The notes below the pieces were generated by a model. The model was not told the origin of the DNA. It searched no databases and saw only the letters and a list, made by a program, of their open reading frames with translations. This document shows positions 27,720 through 35,874 of a DNA stretch of 49,546 nt, piece after piece (within the stretch, counting starts at the first letter, position 1; each line of letters opens with the position of its first letter). The stretch is from an uncultured Clostridia bacterium (GTDB lineage Bacteria > Bacillota > Clostridia > Oscillospirales > Acutalibacteraceae). Position numbers and translations under genes: made by a program. Location of the stretch: assembly GCA_937919155.1 (NCBI GenBank), contig CALFPM010000178.1, positions 1-49,546 of the forward strand, read 5' to 3'.

Positions 27720-27747
27720 TTGATTTACTGTAATAAAGTATTATAAT
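27720..27747 (+). promoter_or_regulatory. Sigma-A-type promoter of the sugar operon
   Basis: TTGATT and TATAAT are separated by 16 bases, about 50 bp upstream of the first operon gene. Confidence 0.6.
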
Positions 27748-27799
27748 AAAATTGAATGGGCGGAATTTTCCGCAATCTGAATTTTAAGGAGAAATAAAC

Positions 27800-28891
27800 A
27801 TGGCTGAAAAAGTAAAAATCGGTATAATCGGATGCGGCGGCATTGCAAACGGCAAGCATCTCCGCGCAATTTCCAACATCGACTTTCTTGAACCCGTTGC
27901 ATTCTGCGACATCATTGAAGAAAGAGCAATCGAAACCGCCAAGAAATACGGCGGAGAAAATGCAAAGGTTTACACCGACTATAAAGAGCTTCTCAAGGAC
28001 GAGAGCATTGTTGCTGTTCACGTTTGTACTCCCAACAAGTCACACAGCTTCATCACAATCGATGCCCTTGAGGCAGGCAAGCATGTTCTTTGCGAAAAGC
28101 CTATGGCTAAAACTTATGCAGAAGCAAAGGCTATGTATGAAGCATCCGTAAGAACAGGCAAGGTTCTTTCAATCGGTTATCAGTCACGCTGGAGAGGCGA
28201 TTCTCTCTACCTTAAGGAATGCTGCGAAAACGATGAATTCGGCGAAATCTACTACGCAAGAGCTCTTGCTCTCCGCAGACGCGCTGTTCCCACATGGGGC
28301 GTTTTCCTCAACGAAGAAGAGCAGGGCGGCGGTCCCCTTATCGATATCGGCACTCACGCACTTGACCTCACACTCTGGATGATGAACAACTACAAGCCCA
28401 GAATGGTTGTAGGCACAACTTTCAAGAAGCTTGGCGACCAGAAGAGAACCGCAAACGCTTGGGGCGACTGGGATCCCGAAAAGTACACAGTTGAAGATTC
28501 CGCATTCGGTTTTGTTGTTATGGAAAACGGCGCAACAATCAGCGTTGAATCCGCTTGGGCGCTCAACATTGCAGATCCCTGCGAGGCATCAACCCTCATT
28601 GCAGGTGTCAAGGGCGGCGCAGATATGCTCGGCGATGACCTTCGCATCAACTATGTGAAGAACGGCAGACAGGTTATCGAAACTCCCAACTTCGATGCAG
28701 GCGGCGTTGCATTCTATGACGGCGCAAGCGACAAACCCGAAGAACTCGAGTGCCGCGCATTCTACGATGCAGTGCTTAACGGTGCAGAGCTTCGCACAAA
28801 GCCTGAGCAGGCAATGGTTGTCACTCAGATTCTTGAGGCAATCTATGAGTCAGCAAAGACAGGCAAACCCGTTTACATCAACAACGACTAA
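27800..28891 (+). CDS. Gfo/Idh/MocA family oxidoreductase (first of two)
   Basis: A 363-residue NAD(P)-dependent sugar dehydrogenase. The Rossmann motif is IGIIGCGGIANGKH, the conserved catalytic-lysine motif is VLCEKPMAKT, and DIGTHALDLTLWMM carries the active-site D/H pair. It opens a four-gene operon with two TIM-barrel isomerases and a second dehydrogenase. That set resembles catabolism of inositols, keto-sugars or other modified sugars through keto intermediates. The exact substrate cannot be read from sequence. GGAG upstream of the ATG. Confidence 0.92.
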   Translation: MAEKVKIGIIGCGGIANGKHLRAISNIDFLEPVAFCDIIEERAIETAKKYGGENAKVYTDYKELLKDESIVAVHVCTPNKSHSFITIDALEAGKHVLCEKPMAKTYAEAKAMYEASVRTGKVLSIGYQSRWRGDSLYLKECCENDEFGEIYYARALALRRRAVPTWGVFLNEEEQGGGPLIDIGTHALDLTLWMMNNYKPRMVVGTTFKKLGDQKRTANAWGDWDPEKYTVEDSAFGFVVMENGATISVESAWALNIADPCEASTLIAGVKGGADMLGDDLRINYVKNGRQVIETPNFDAGGVAFYDGASDKPEELECRAFYDAVLNGAELRTKPEQAMVVTQILEAIYESAKTGKPVYINND

Positions 28892-28903
28892 GGAGCGTAC
28901 ACA

Positions 28904-29629
28904 ATGAAAATTGCTGTTCAGGTTTATTCCGTAAGAGAACATATAAATGACACCGCAACTCTTCTTTCCGCACTTGAAGAAATCAAGAAAATCGGTTATG
29001 ACGGCGTTGAGTTTGCAGGTTATTTCGGCACAGATGCCGCAACAATCAAAGCAAAGCTTGACGAGCTCGGACTTGTTGCAGTCGGCGGTCACATCGGTCT
29101 TGACGATTTCAAGGATGACAAGCTGGAGGAAACAATTGAATTCCAGCACACCCTCGGCGTTAATGCTGTAGGCGTGGGCGGTGCACCCCACTCAACGGAT
29201 GAAGAAGCCGAAAACACAGGCAAGGTGCTTGGCGAGGCTCAGAAATATGCAATGGACAAATACGGTATGAAGGTTTATTACCACAACCATTGCGAGGAGT
29301 TCAGACCCACCGAAAGCGGCAAGCTTCCCATTGACATCATCGGCGGACTCTGCTCGCTGGAAATTGACACATACTGGAGCTTCCATGCAGGCGAGGATAA
29401 CTACAAGCTCATCACCGAGAAGAAAGACAACATCGTTCTTCTTCACGTCAAGGACGGCATTGACGGCAAACCCATGGCACTCGGCGAGGGCAACTGCGAT
29501 ATTCCCGCCGTTATCAAGGCGGCAAAGGATATCGGCATGGAATGGATTGTTGTTGAAAACGATGATCCCGTTCCCACAGGCTTTGAGGATATCACAAGAA
29601 GCCTTGCATACATCAAGAGCATTATTTAA
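28904..29629 (+). CDS. Sugar phosphate isomerase/epimerase (AP endonuclease 2-like TIM barrel), 241 aa
   Basis: Xylose isomerase-like TIM-barrel protein. The metal-binding and catalytic residues are suggested by YYHNHCEEF (His, Glu), LEIDTYWSFHAGED (Asp, His), LLHVKDG and WIVVENDDP (Glu). It begins 12 bp after the dehydrogenase gene, with its own AAGGAG. Members interconvert or epimerise sugar and inositol intermediates with a divalent metal. It probably acts on the keto product of the neighbouring dehydrogenases. Confidence 0.9.
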   Translation: MKIAVQVYSVREHINDTATLLSALEEIKKIGYDGVEFAGYFGTDAATIKAKLDELGLVAVGGHIGLDDFKDDKLEETIEFQHTLGVNAVGVGGAPHSTDEEAENTGKVLGEAQKYAMDKYGMKVYYHNHCEEFRPTESGKLPIDIIGGLCSLEIDTYWSFHAGEDNYKLITEKKDNIVLLHVKDGIDGKPMALGEGNCDIPAVIKAAKDIGMEWIVVENDDPVPTGFEDITRSLAYIKSII

Positions 29630-29640
29630 GGAGAATCACA

Positions 29641-30606
29641 ATGAAACTCGGCGTATTTACAACATTACTTTCAAACCTCTCTCTTGAAGAGGCACTCAAA
29701 TATTTCAAGTCTCTGGGCATTGAAATGGTCGAAATCGGTTGCGGCGGTTACCCCGGAAACGCTCACGCTGACCCCGAGACCCTGCTCAATGACGAAGCAA
29801 AGCTTGAGGAATTCAAGGCTCTGCTCAAGAAATATGATGTTCAGATAAGCGCACTTTCCTGCCACGGTAACCCCGTGCATCCCAACAAGGAAATTGCCGC
29901 TGATTTTGACAAGACAATCAGAAACACCATTCTGCTTGCAGAAAAGCTCGGTCTGAGCCAGATCAACACATTCTCAGGCTGCCCCGGTGACTGCGAAACC
30001 GCAAAATATCCCAACTGGGTAACCTGCCCCTGGCCCAACGATTTCGGCGAAATCCTTGAGTGGCAGTGGAATGAGGTTCTTATTCCTTATTGGAAAAATC
30101 TTGTTGAGTTTGCAAGGGCTCACGGCGTTAACAAAATTGCTCTTGAGCTTCACCCCGGTTTCTGCGTTTACAACACCGAAACTCTGCTTAAACTGCGTGA
30201 GGCTGTAGGTCCCGAAATCGGCGCAAACTTTGACCCCAGCCACCTTATCTGGCAGGGAATGGATCCCGTTGCATGCATCCGCAAGCTTGGCGATGCAATC
30301 TTCCATTTCCACGCAAAGGATACAAAGATTGATAAGTACAACACCGCTGTTAACGGCGTGCTTGACAACAAGCCCTACGGCGATGAAATCAACCGTTCAT
30401 GGATTTTCCGCACAATCGGCTACGGCAACGACAATGCATACTGGAAAGACATCATTTCCAACCTCCGCATGGTCGGCTATGACTACGCCATCAGCATTGA
30501 GCACGAGGATTCGCTTATGAGCCAGAACGAGGGCCTTTCAAAGGCAGTTTCATTCCTCAAAAATATTATTCTCACAGAATCCACAGGCGAAATGTGGTGG
30601 GTTTGA
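29641..30606 (+). CDS. Sugar phosphate isomerase/epimerase (TIM barrel), 321 aa
   Basis: A second, longer barrel of the same superfamily. Metal ligands appear in IALELHPGFC (Glu), IGANFDPSHLIWQG (Asp, His), FHFHAKDTK (His) and AISIEHEDSL (Glu). It lies 11 bp after the previous gene. It differs clearly from the 241-aa paralogue, so the two probably act at different steps or on different isomers. Confidence 0.92.
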   Translation: MKLGVFTTLLSNLSLEEALKYFKSLGIEMVEIGCGGYPGNAHADPETLLNDEAKLEEFKALLKKYDVQISALSCHGNPVHPNKEIAADFDKTIRNTILLAEKLGLSQINTFSGCPGDCETAKYPNWVTCPWPNDFGEILEWQWNEVLIPYWKNLVEFARAHGVNKIALELHPGFCVYNTETLLKLREAVGPEIGANFDPSHLIWQGMDPVACIRKLGDAIFHFHAKDTKIDKYNTAVNGVLDNKPYGDEINRSWIFRTIGYGNDNAYWKDIISNLRMVGYDYAISIEHEDSLMSQNEGLSKAVSFLKNIILTESTGEMWWV

Positions 30607-30637
30607 TTAAATCGCAATTACAAAGGAAGCGAATACT

Positions 30638-31708
30638 ATGGTAAACAATAAATTCGGCTGCGCAATTATCGGCTACGGCGGTATGGGCGGCTGGCACGCA
30701 ACAAAAATCAAAGAAGAAATGGGCGAATTTGCTGAGCTTGTGGGCGTTTTTGACATTAATCCCGAAAGAAAAAAGGTTGCGGATGAAAAAGGAATTCACT
30801 TTTTCAGTTCCCGTGAAGAATTGCTCAGTGACGAGCGCATTGACCTTGTCACAATTGCAACTCCCAATGATGTTCACAAGGAAATTGCCATTGATGCAAT
30901 GCGTCACGGAAAGAATGTTATCAGCGAAAAGCCTGTCACTCTTTCAACTGCAGATCTTGAGGAAATGATTGCCTGCGCAGAAGAAACAGGCAAGCTTTTC
31001 ACCGTTCACCAGAACAGACGCTGGGATGAGGATTACCTCACAATGAAAAAGCTCCTTGACGAGAACACATTGGGCAATGTTTTCCGCATTGAATCCCGCG
31101 TTCAGGGTTCAAGAGGCGTGCCCGGCGACTGGCGCAACCAGCCTCAGCACGGCGGCGGAATGGTTTATGACTGGGGCATTCACCTGCTTGATCAGGCGCT
31201 GATGATGACCCTGCCCAGAAAGCTGAAAACCGTTTATGCGGAGCTGACCAATGTCACCAACGAAAACTGCGATGACGGTTTCCGCACAACCCTTATTTTT
31301 GATGACGGTCTTTCATTCTATGTTGAGGTAACAACAAGCAATTTCATTGAGCTTCCTCTCTGGTATATGCTCGGTGAAAACGGAACAGCCGTTGTGAACG
31401 ACTGGAAATGGAACGGAAAAATCGTTAAAGTTTCCGATTGGGAAAACAGAGATGCAGTGCCCATTGTTGCAGGCGCAGGCATAACAAAAACAATGGCACC
31501 CAGAACAGACGACACAATCAAAACCTATCCTCTCGACATTCAGAAAGCCGAATGGATTGAATACTACAAAAACATTTTCGCTTATCTCAGAGGCGAAGAA
31601 AACATTATCGTTACCCACAATCAGCAGCGCAGACTCATGCGCCTTGTTGAGGCAATTTTCGAATCGGGCAAGACAAACAAGGTTGTTGAGTTCAATGACA
31701 TAATGTAA
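30638..31708 (+). CDS. Gfo/Idh/MocA family oxidoreductase (second of two)
   Basis: A 356-residue NAD(P)-dependent dehydrogenase with the Rossmann motif CAIIGYGGMGGWHA, the VISEKPVTLS lysine motif and MVYDWGIHLLDQALMM. It closes the four-gene operon. Two dehydrogenases with two isomerases suggest an oxidation, isomerisation and re-reduction cycle on a sugar. No transporter or regulator is attached to the operon. Confidence 0.92.
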   Translation: MVNNKFGCAIIGYGGMGGWHATKIKEEMGEFAELVGVFDINPERKKVADEKGIHFFSSREELLSDERIDLVTIATPNDVHKEIAIDAMRHGKNVISEKPVTLSTADLEEMIACAEETGKLFTVHQNRRWDEDYLTMKKLLDENTLGNVFRIESRVQGSRGVPGDWRNQPQHGGGMVYDWGIHLLDQALMMTLPRKLKTVYAELTNVTNENCDDGFRTTLIFDDGLSFYVEVTTSNFIELPLWYMLGENGTAVVNDWKWNGKIVKVSDWENRDAVPIVAGAGITKTMAPRTDDTIKTYPLDIQKAEWIEYYKNIFAYLRGEENIIVTHNQQRRLMRLVEAIFESGKTNKVVEFNDIM

Positions 31709-31791
31709 AAAAACTGCCCCCGAATTTATCATTAAGGTTCAGATTTATTCACTTTTTTGTTTGAATTTTGTTAAAAACGGTTCATTGACCA

Positions 31792-31820
31792 TTGACAGAC
31801 CAAATAAAAAGTGATAATAT
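31792..31820 (+). promoter_or_regulatory. Strong sigma-A-type promoter of the exported Cys/His protein gene
   Basis: TTGACA and TAATAT are separated by 17 bases, about 60 bp before the start codon. Confidence 0.75.
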
Positions 31821-31881
31821 TAGTTATCTTTGATGTTTATTAAATCATCGGGGACAAAAAAATACGAAAGGACAGACCAAA

Positions 31882-32367
31882 ATGAAAAAGTTTTTAGCAA
31901 TCGTTTTCTCACTCATCTTTGCTCTTTCAGCATGCACAGTAGCATTTGCTGCTGACTACGAATGCGAAACCTGCCACGCAGTTCTCGCAAGCGAGAAAGA
32001 TCTTACTGCTCACAAGAACGGCGGATGCCTTGTAAACTTCAAGGATTGCCAGTACTGCGCAGCTAAGGTTGCAACAGAAAACCTTGACGCTCACGAAGCA
32101 GAGTGCCCCAAGGGTGCAACTTCATGCGACAAGTGCGGTGCAGCTCTCAAGAATCAGGCAGCAAAGGCTGACCACACCTGCGACACAAAGGATGTTGCAG
32201 AAAACGTTCTTGGCAAGGTTGTTGACGCTCTCGGTAAGGTTGACTGGAAAGGCCTCGCAAACAAGGTTGTTGATGCTGTTAAGGGTATCGACTTCGAAGG
32301 TCTTATCGCAAAGATCAAGCCCCTCATCGAAAAGGTTGTAGACCTCGTTAAGGGCGCAGCTGCATAA
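31882..32367 (+). CDS. Exported protein with zinc-finger-like Cys/His motifs
   Basis: A 161-residue protein with a signal peptide (KKFLAIVFSLIFALSACTVAFAA). Three short CxxC...H...C units follow: CETCHAVL...HKNGGC, CQYCAAKV...HEAEC and CDKCGAAL...HTC. They look like C2HC zinc fingers, unexpected for a secreted protein. The C-terminal 60 residues are helical and amphipathic (VVDALGKVDWKGLANKVVDAVKG). Codon choice is strongly biased and the promoter is near-consensus, so it is probably well expressed. Function unknown; metal binding or cell-surface interaction is a guess. It is monocistronic with its own terminator. Confidence 0.78.
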   Translation: MKKFLAIVFSLIFALSACTVAFAADYECETCHAVLASEKDLTAHKNGGCLVNFKDCQYCAAKVATENLDAHEAECPKGATSCDKCGAALKNQAAKADHTCDTKDVAENVLGKVVDALGKVDWKGLANKVVDAVKGIDFEGLIAKIKPLIEKVVDLVKGAAA

Positions 32368-32390
32368 TTTAATTATTGCACAAAACATAG

Positions 32391-32420
32391 GGAGTTGTCC
32401 TTTCGGGCAACTCCTTTTTG
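32391..32420 (+). terminator. Terminator of the exported Cys/His protein gene
   Basis: The stem GGAGTTGTCC/GGGCAACTCC (one G-U pair), with loop TTTC, is followed by TTTTTG. Confidence 0.85.
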
Positions 32421-32445
32421 TTTGTCTTTTTCCGAACAAAAAAAG

Positions 32446-32475
32446 CTGCCCTGCGCAAATGCACAGGGCAGTTAT
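32446..32475 (-). terminator. Terminator of the zinc-ribbon/ankyrin gene
   Basis: The stem CTGCCCTG/CAGGGCAG has an AAAAAAA stretch on its far side, which is a T-run for the minus strand. Confidence 0.7.
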
Positions 32476-32477
32476 TT

Positions 32478-33977
32478 TTACCATTTCTTATCGTTATAGG
32501 GAGTTGATTCAACGCCGTTTGCCTGCAGTTTTTTGACCATTCGGTCAAGCTTGCCTTTCCACATTTTCTTGAACCATCCGGTTTTGCCAAACCATTTGAC
32601 AAGAGTGGGGCTGATTGCATAATATGTTCTGATAAATGCTCTGCCGTACCAGCTTTCTGCAAGAGTGTTGTCACGGTATCTGCGGAGAGTCCACACCTGA
32701 GGACAGTCATATGAGCCGTAAACAGCTGTTGCAACATAACAACCGTTGCTTTTGCCCTTTTCCAAGCTGGGGAATTTAGCCTGAATCATAGATGCAATTT
32801 CAGGGTCTGTCTTCTTGTTATAGGCTGCAACACCGGAGGCGTCAGTCACAGTGGCATCTGCGCCTGCATCCAACAAGAGTCTTACACATTTTCTGGCGTT
32901 CGCCTGGTCAGTAGCATCTTTAAATTTATCAGAAGCCAAATGCCATAAGGCGGTTTTATTATTAGCGGCCTTGAAATCAACTTCTGCACCGGCATTAACC
33001 AGGAATTTCACAGCTTCATAATTAGCGAACGCCGCAGAATTCACCAATAAAGTTCTTTTTATGGTGCTGGCAGTCATTCCGATAAGGCGTTTTACATCTT
33101 CCCTGTCGCTTTCATTTACAGCGTATTTGGAAGCAAAAGCAACCTCATTGGCGGATACTTTGTAGTTGTCTAATGTTAAGAGTGCAATTGCCTTTCCCAA
33201 ATAGCCAACGGGTGAGTCGCTGCTTTTCTTTGTGTATTCTTTAAAATACCAAAAAGCAAAAATCGGATAACCGTTCTGCAATGTTTCATAAGCCATTTCA
33301 AGAACTTTTTCTTTAGCTAAATCTTTACATTTTATTTCAAAAATGTTAGCTAACGATTCCTCATAAGCATTAACAACCTGATCTATCATTTTGTAGGTAA
33401 CTTCCAAGGGATCGTTCTTGATAACCTGATTTCTGTCCACAACTGCGCCATAACCGTTTTTGGTTACATACTCCTGCAAATGAGTGGTCGGAACAATTGT
33501 GCCTGTTTTCAAGCCTTTAATATCATCCATTATTTCGAACAATAATTTGTAATGTTCTTCATTGGTGTTGTCATAGTTATCATCTATTACAGATACACCT
33601 TTTATCAATGTGTTGAAAACACTTTGTCTTTTATCTTTGGTTTCTGCATCTAACAAAGCTGATTTTACTCGTGCATATGTGCTGTAGAAAATAGCTTCAA
33701 TATTAGTCGGATCGTTTTGCTCAACCAAATTATAGTATTTTTCGGTTTCTTTCCAATCCTCTTTCTGTTTTGCCCGGCGAGCATTAGCGAGATATTTTTG
33801 CACAAATGCGGAATTATCAACCATAACCGTGCTGCCGCTGACGTCAACTGAGCCTTCAAGCATCATTCTCTTTGCTTCTTCAACGGAATATTTTGTGCCG
33901 CACATTTCGCAAACAAAATAGCCTTCATTTTTAATAAGTTCTTTGCTGCCGCACATTTCACAAATCAATGCGTTCAT
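32478..33977 (-). CDS. Zinc-ribbon, ankyrin-repeat protein with CFI-box-like C-terminus
   Basis: Start placed at the ATG at 33977 because GAGGAGGAAG lies just upstream and the protein then begins with a zinc ribbon (CEMCGSKELIKNEGYFVCEMCG). Predicted length 499 residues. The middle is helical (TPR-like: WKETEKYYNLVEQNDPTNIEAIF). About two ankyrin repeats follow (NYEAVKFLVNAGAEVDFKAANNKTALWHLA; CVRLLLDAGADATVTDASG). The C-terminus has the CYVATAVYGSYDCPQVWTLRRYRD pattern of CFI-box proteins, a domain of unknown role. Divergent from the XRE regulator gene. Probably a cytoplasmic interaction protein. Confidence 0.82.
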   Translation of the reverse strand: MNALICEMCGSKELIKNEGYFVCEMCGTKYSVEEAKRMMLEGSVDVSGSTVMVDNSAFVQKYLANARRAKQKEDWKETEKYYNLVEQNDPTNIEAIFYSTYARVKSALLDAETKDKRQSVFNTLIKGVSVIDDNYDNTNEEHYKLLFEIMDDIKGLKTGTIVPTTHLQEYVTKNGYGAVVDRNQVIKNDPLEVTYKMIDQVVNAYEESLANIFEIKCKDLAKEKVLEMAYETLQNGYPIFAFWYFKEYTKKSSDSPVGYLGKAIALLTLDNYKVSANEVAFASKYAVNESDREDVKRLIGMTASTIKRTLLVNSAAFANYEAVKFLVNAGAEVDFKAANNKTALWHLASDKFKDATDQANARKCVRLLLDAGADATVTDASGVAAYNKKTDPEIASMIQAKFPSLEKGKSNGCYVATAVYGSYDCPQVWTLRRYRDNTLAESWYGRAFIRTYYAISPTLVKWFGKTGWFKKMWKGKLDRMVKKLQANGVESTPYNDKKW

Positions 33978-34102
33978 AATCTTCCTCCTCATTATTCGGG
34001 ATATTACACCCTTAAGTCCAATATTAAGATACCAAAGTATTTTTATATTGTCAAGCGTTTTGTAATAATAGTATTGTAATATTTGACTTACGGAGGCAGA
34101 GT

Positions 34103-34381
34103 ATGCTCGGACAACGGATTTATGAATTGCGCACATCTCGGGGATGGAATCAGGTTCAGCTTGCGAAGCAATTAAACATCACTAAACAAACCGTATCCAA
34201 TTGGGAAAATGAAAATATTCAGCCATCGGTTGAAATGCTTGTACGCATTGCAAAGCTTTTCGGAGTTTCATCGGATTATCTTCTCGGTCTGAACGAAACC
34301 GCATATATCAGCGCAGACGGTCTGCCGATTCACTTTGTTGCACACCTGACGCAAATTATTGATGACTACAGAAACAAATAA
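34103..34381 (+). CDS. XRE-family helix-turn-helix regulator
   Basis: A 92-residue Cro/C1-type DNA-binding protein. The HTH is in WNQVQLAKQLNITKQTVSNWENE (about residues 14-36), followed by the usual PSVEMLVRIAKLFGVSSDYLLGL. It is divergent from the zinc-ribbon/ankyrin gene with a 125-bp AT-rich gap, so it may control that gene and itself. GGAGGCAGAGT precedes the ATG. Confidence 0.92.
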   Translation: MLGQRIYELRTSRGWNQVQLAKQLNITKQTVSNWENENIQPSVEMLVRIAKLFGVSSDYLLGLNETAYISADGLPIHFVAHLTQIIDDYRNK

Positions 34382-34389
34382 CATCAAAA

Positions 34390-34425
34390 AAAGCCGACTC
34401 AGACGAGTCGGCTTTCATCATTTTT
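34390..34425. terminator. Terminator between the XRE gene and the M28 peptidase gene
   Basis: The stem AAAGCCGACTC/GAGTCGGCTTT is followed by CATCATTTTTT. It shares its stem sequence with the terminator at 26643. Confidence 0.85.
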
Positions 34426-34428
34426 TAT

Positions 34429-35667
34429 TTACTGTTTTGCGCCGTTATCAAACATTTCAAGAGTCTTTACCGTTGCGGCAAAGCAGTTTGCAATGCCGTC
34501 CTTGTTAAGGCTTTCAACATTGTCAAGTCTTGTGTGATAGTATCTTTCAAGCTTGTGGTTAAGTCCCGTAACACCTGCGGCTCTGAATCCGCCCTGAGTG
34601 AATGCCGCCGCATCAACTGCGCCGCCGAGAGGAGGAATCCAACCCTTTTTGCAGGGTACGCCAACTTCCTGAGCAGCCTCATAGAAAAGGTCTGCAACCT
34701 CTGCATCTGACTTTACTGTGCCGTTAAGGTCGCGGTAGTTTGCCATAAGATATTTGGGCTCGTTGATTGTGTCGAAAGAATAAATGAAAGTGGGAACGTC
34801 CTTAAACTCATCCTTGTGAGCCTCAACCCATGCTTTTGCACCGCGGAGACCGATTTCTTCTGAACCTGTAAGGATTACGCCGACCTCTGTGTTTTCAAGC
34901 TCAATGCCTGCATCCTTGAGGTACTTGAGAACGGCAATGCCCATGTAGCAGCCTGTGAGGTTATCGTTTGCGCCGTCAACAACAAGCTTGTAGTTTTCCA
35001 TAAAGTAAAGACCGATCATAAAGGGAACGAAGAGAAGTCCCCAGAGACCCGCTTTAACAAGAGGATTTTCAAGGTCGGGCAAACCTGCGGTGATGCCGTT
35101 CTGCGCAACATACATTATTGAAAGAACAAGGTAGAAAAGTGCACCGAGAACAACAATAATTGCGTGACCCTCAAAGCCTACGCCGCCGAGAGCATAGTTA
35201 ACGGGCCATTCCCAGGTTGCATCGGGGTGACCGTTGAAGATAATTCTTCTCTTGGTTTCGCCCTTGCACTTTTTGATTGCGGTCACATTGTGGCTGGTCT
35301 TCTTTTTGAAGAACGGATCAAGAACCTTCTTGTAAACACCGAACTGAAGAAGAACAAGCACAAATCCCAGCGTAATAAGGGGAATTCCCACAACGGGAAC
35401 AAAGAAAAATGCAGCAACGGAAATCAGAACAAAGGTGATTGTGAAATAAATCCAGCCGTAAAACGCCTTGGGAGCAACCTCATAGCCCTCCACCTTAACA
35501 TCCTCGCAGCCGCAGTCCTTGAGAACCTCTGCCATATATTCGCAGGATTTCTTTTCTCCCTCGGAACCGGGGTCTCTTTTGCCGCAGGTTTTGATAACAT
35601 GAGTAATCTCATCGATTATGTACTTTGCGGCTTTTTCTTTTTTGTCAATAATGTTCTTAAGATCCAT
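34429..35667 (-). CDS. M28-family metallopeptidase with internal membrane segments
   Basis: Start at 35667, after GAGGAGAG, gives 412 residues. The zinc aminopeptidase motifs are HPDATWEWP (His), VDGANDNLTG (bridging Asp), LTGSEEIGLRGA (catalytic Glu), YSFDTINEP (Asp) and YYHTRLDNVESL (His). Hydrophobic blocks near residues 70-115 (FYGWIYFTITFVLISVAAFFFVPVVGIPLITLGFVL) and in the middle (IVVLGALFYLVLSIMYV; GLWGLLFVPFMIGLYFM) interrupt the peptidase fold, so it is probably membrane-embedded. Substrate unknown. Single-gene transcript. Confidence 0.88.
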   Translation of the reverse strand: MDLKNIIDKKEKAAKYIIDEITHVIKTCGKRDPGSEGEKKSCEYMAEVLKDCGCEDVKVEGYEVAPKAFYGWIYFTITFVLISVAAFFFVPVVGIPLITLGFVLVLLQFGVYKKVLDPFFKKKTSHNVTAIKKCKGETKRRIIFNGHPDATWEWPVNYALGGVGFEGHAIIVVLGALFYLVLSIMYVAQNGITAGLPDLENPLVKAGLWGLLFVPFMIGLYFMENYKLVVDGANDNLTGCYMGIAVLKYLKDAGIELENTEVGVILTGSEEIGLRGAKAWVEAHKDEFKDVPTFIYSFDTINEPKYLMANYRDLNGTVKSDAEVADLFYEAAQEVGVPCKKGWIPPLGGAVDAAAFTQGGFRAAGVTGLNHKLERYYHTRLDNVESLNKDGIANCFAATVKTLEMFDNGAKQ

Positions 35668-35874
35668 ATTCTTCTCTCCTCTTTTAAAAATATTATGCAA
35701 TTAAATATTAGCATTTTAATTATAAATTTGTCAATAGAACTGCCGCGATTAGTAACAGAGTTACAAAATTTGTTCCATTGTAAAATCTGTCCTTGACTTT
35801 AAAATTCGGTTGTGCTATACCTATTTAGGATATTTATTTCTATTATTTATAAGGAAAAGAAGGCGTATCAATCA

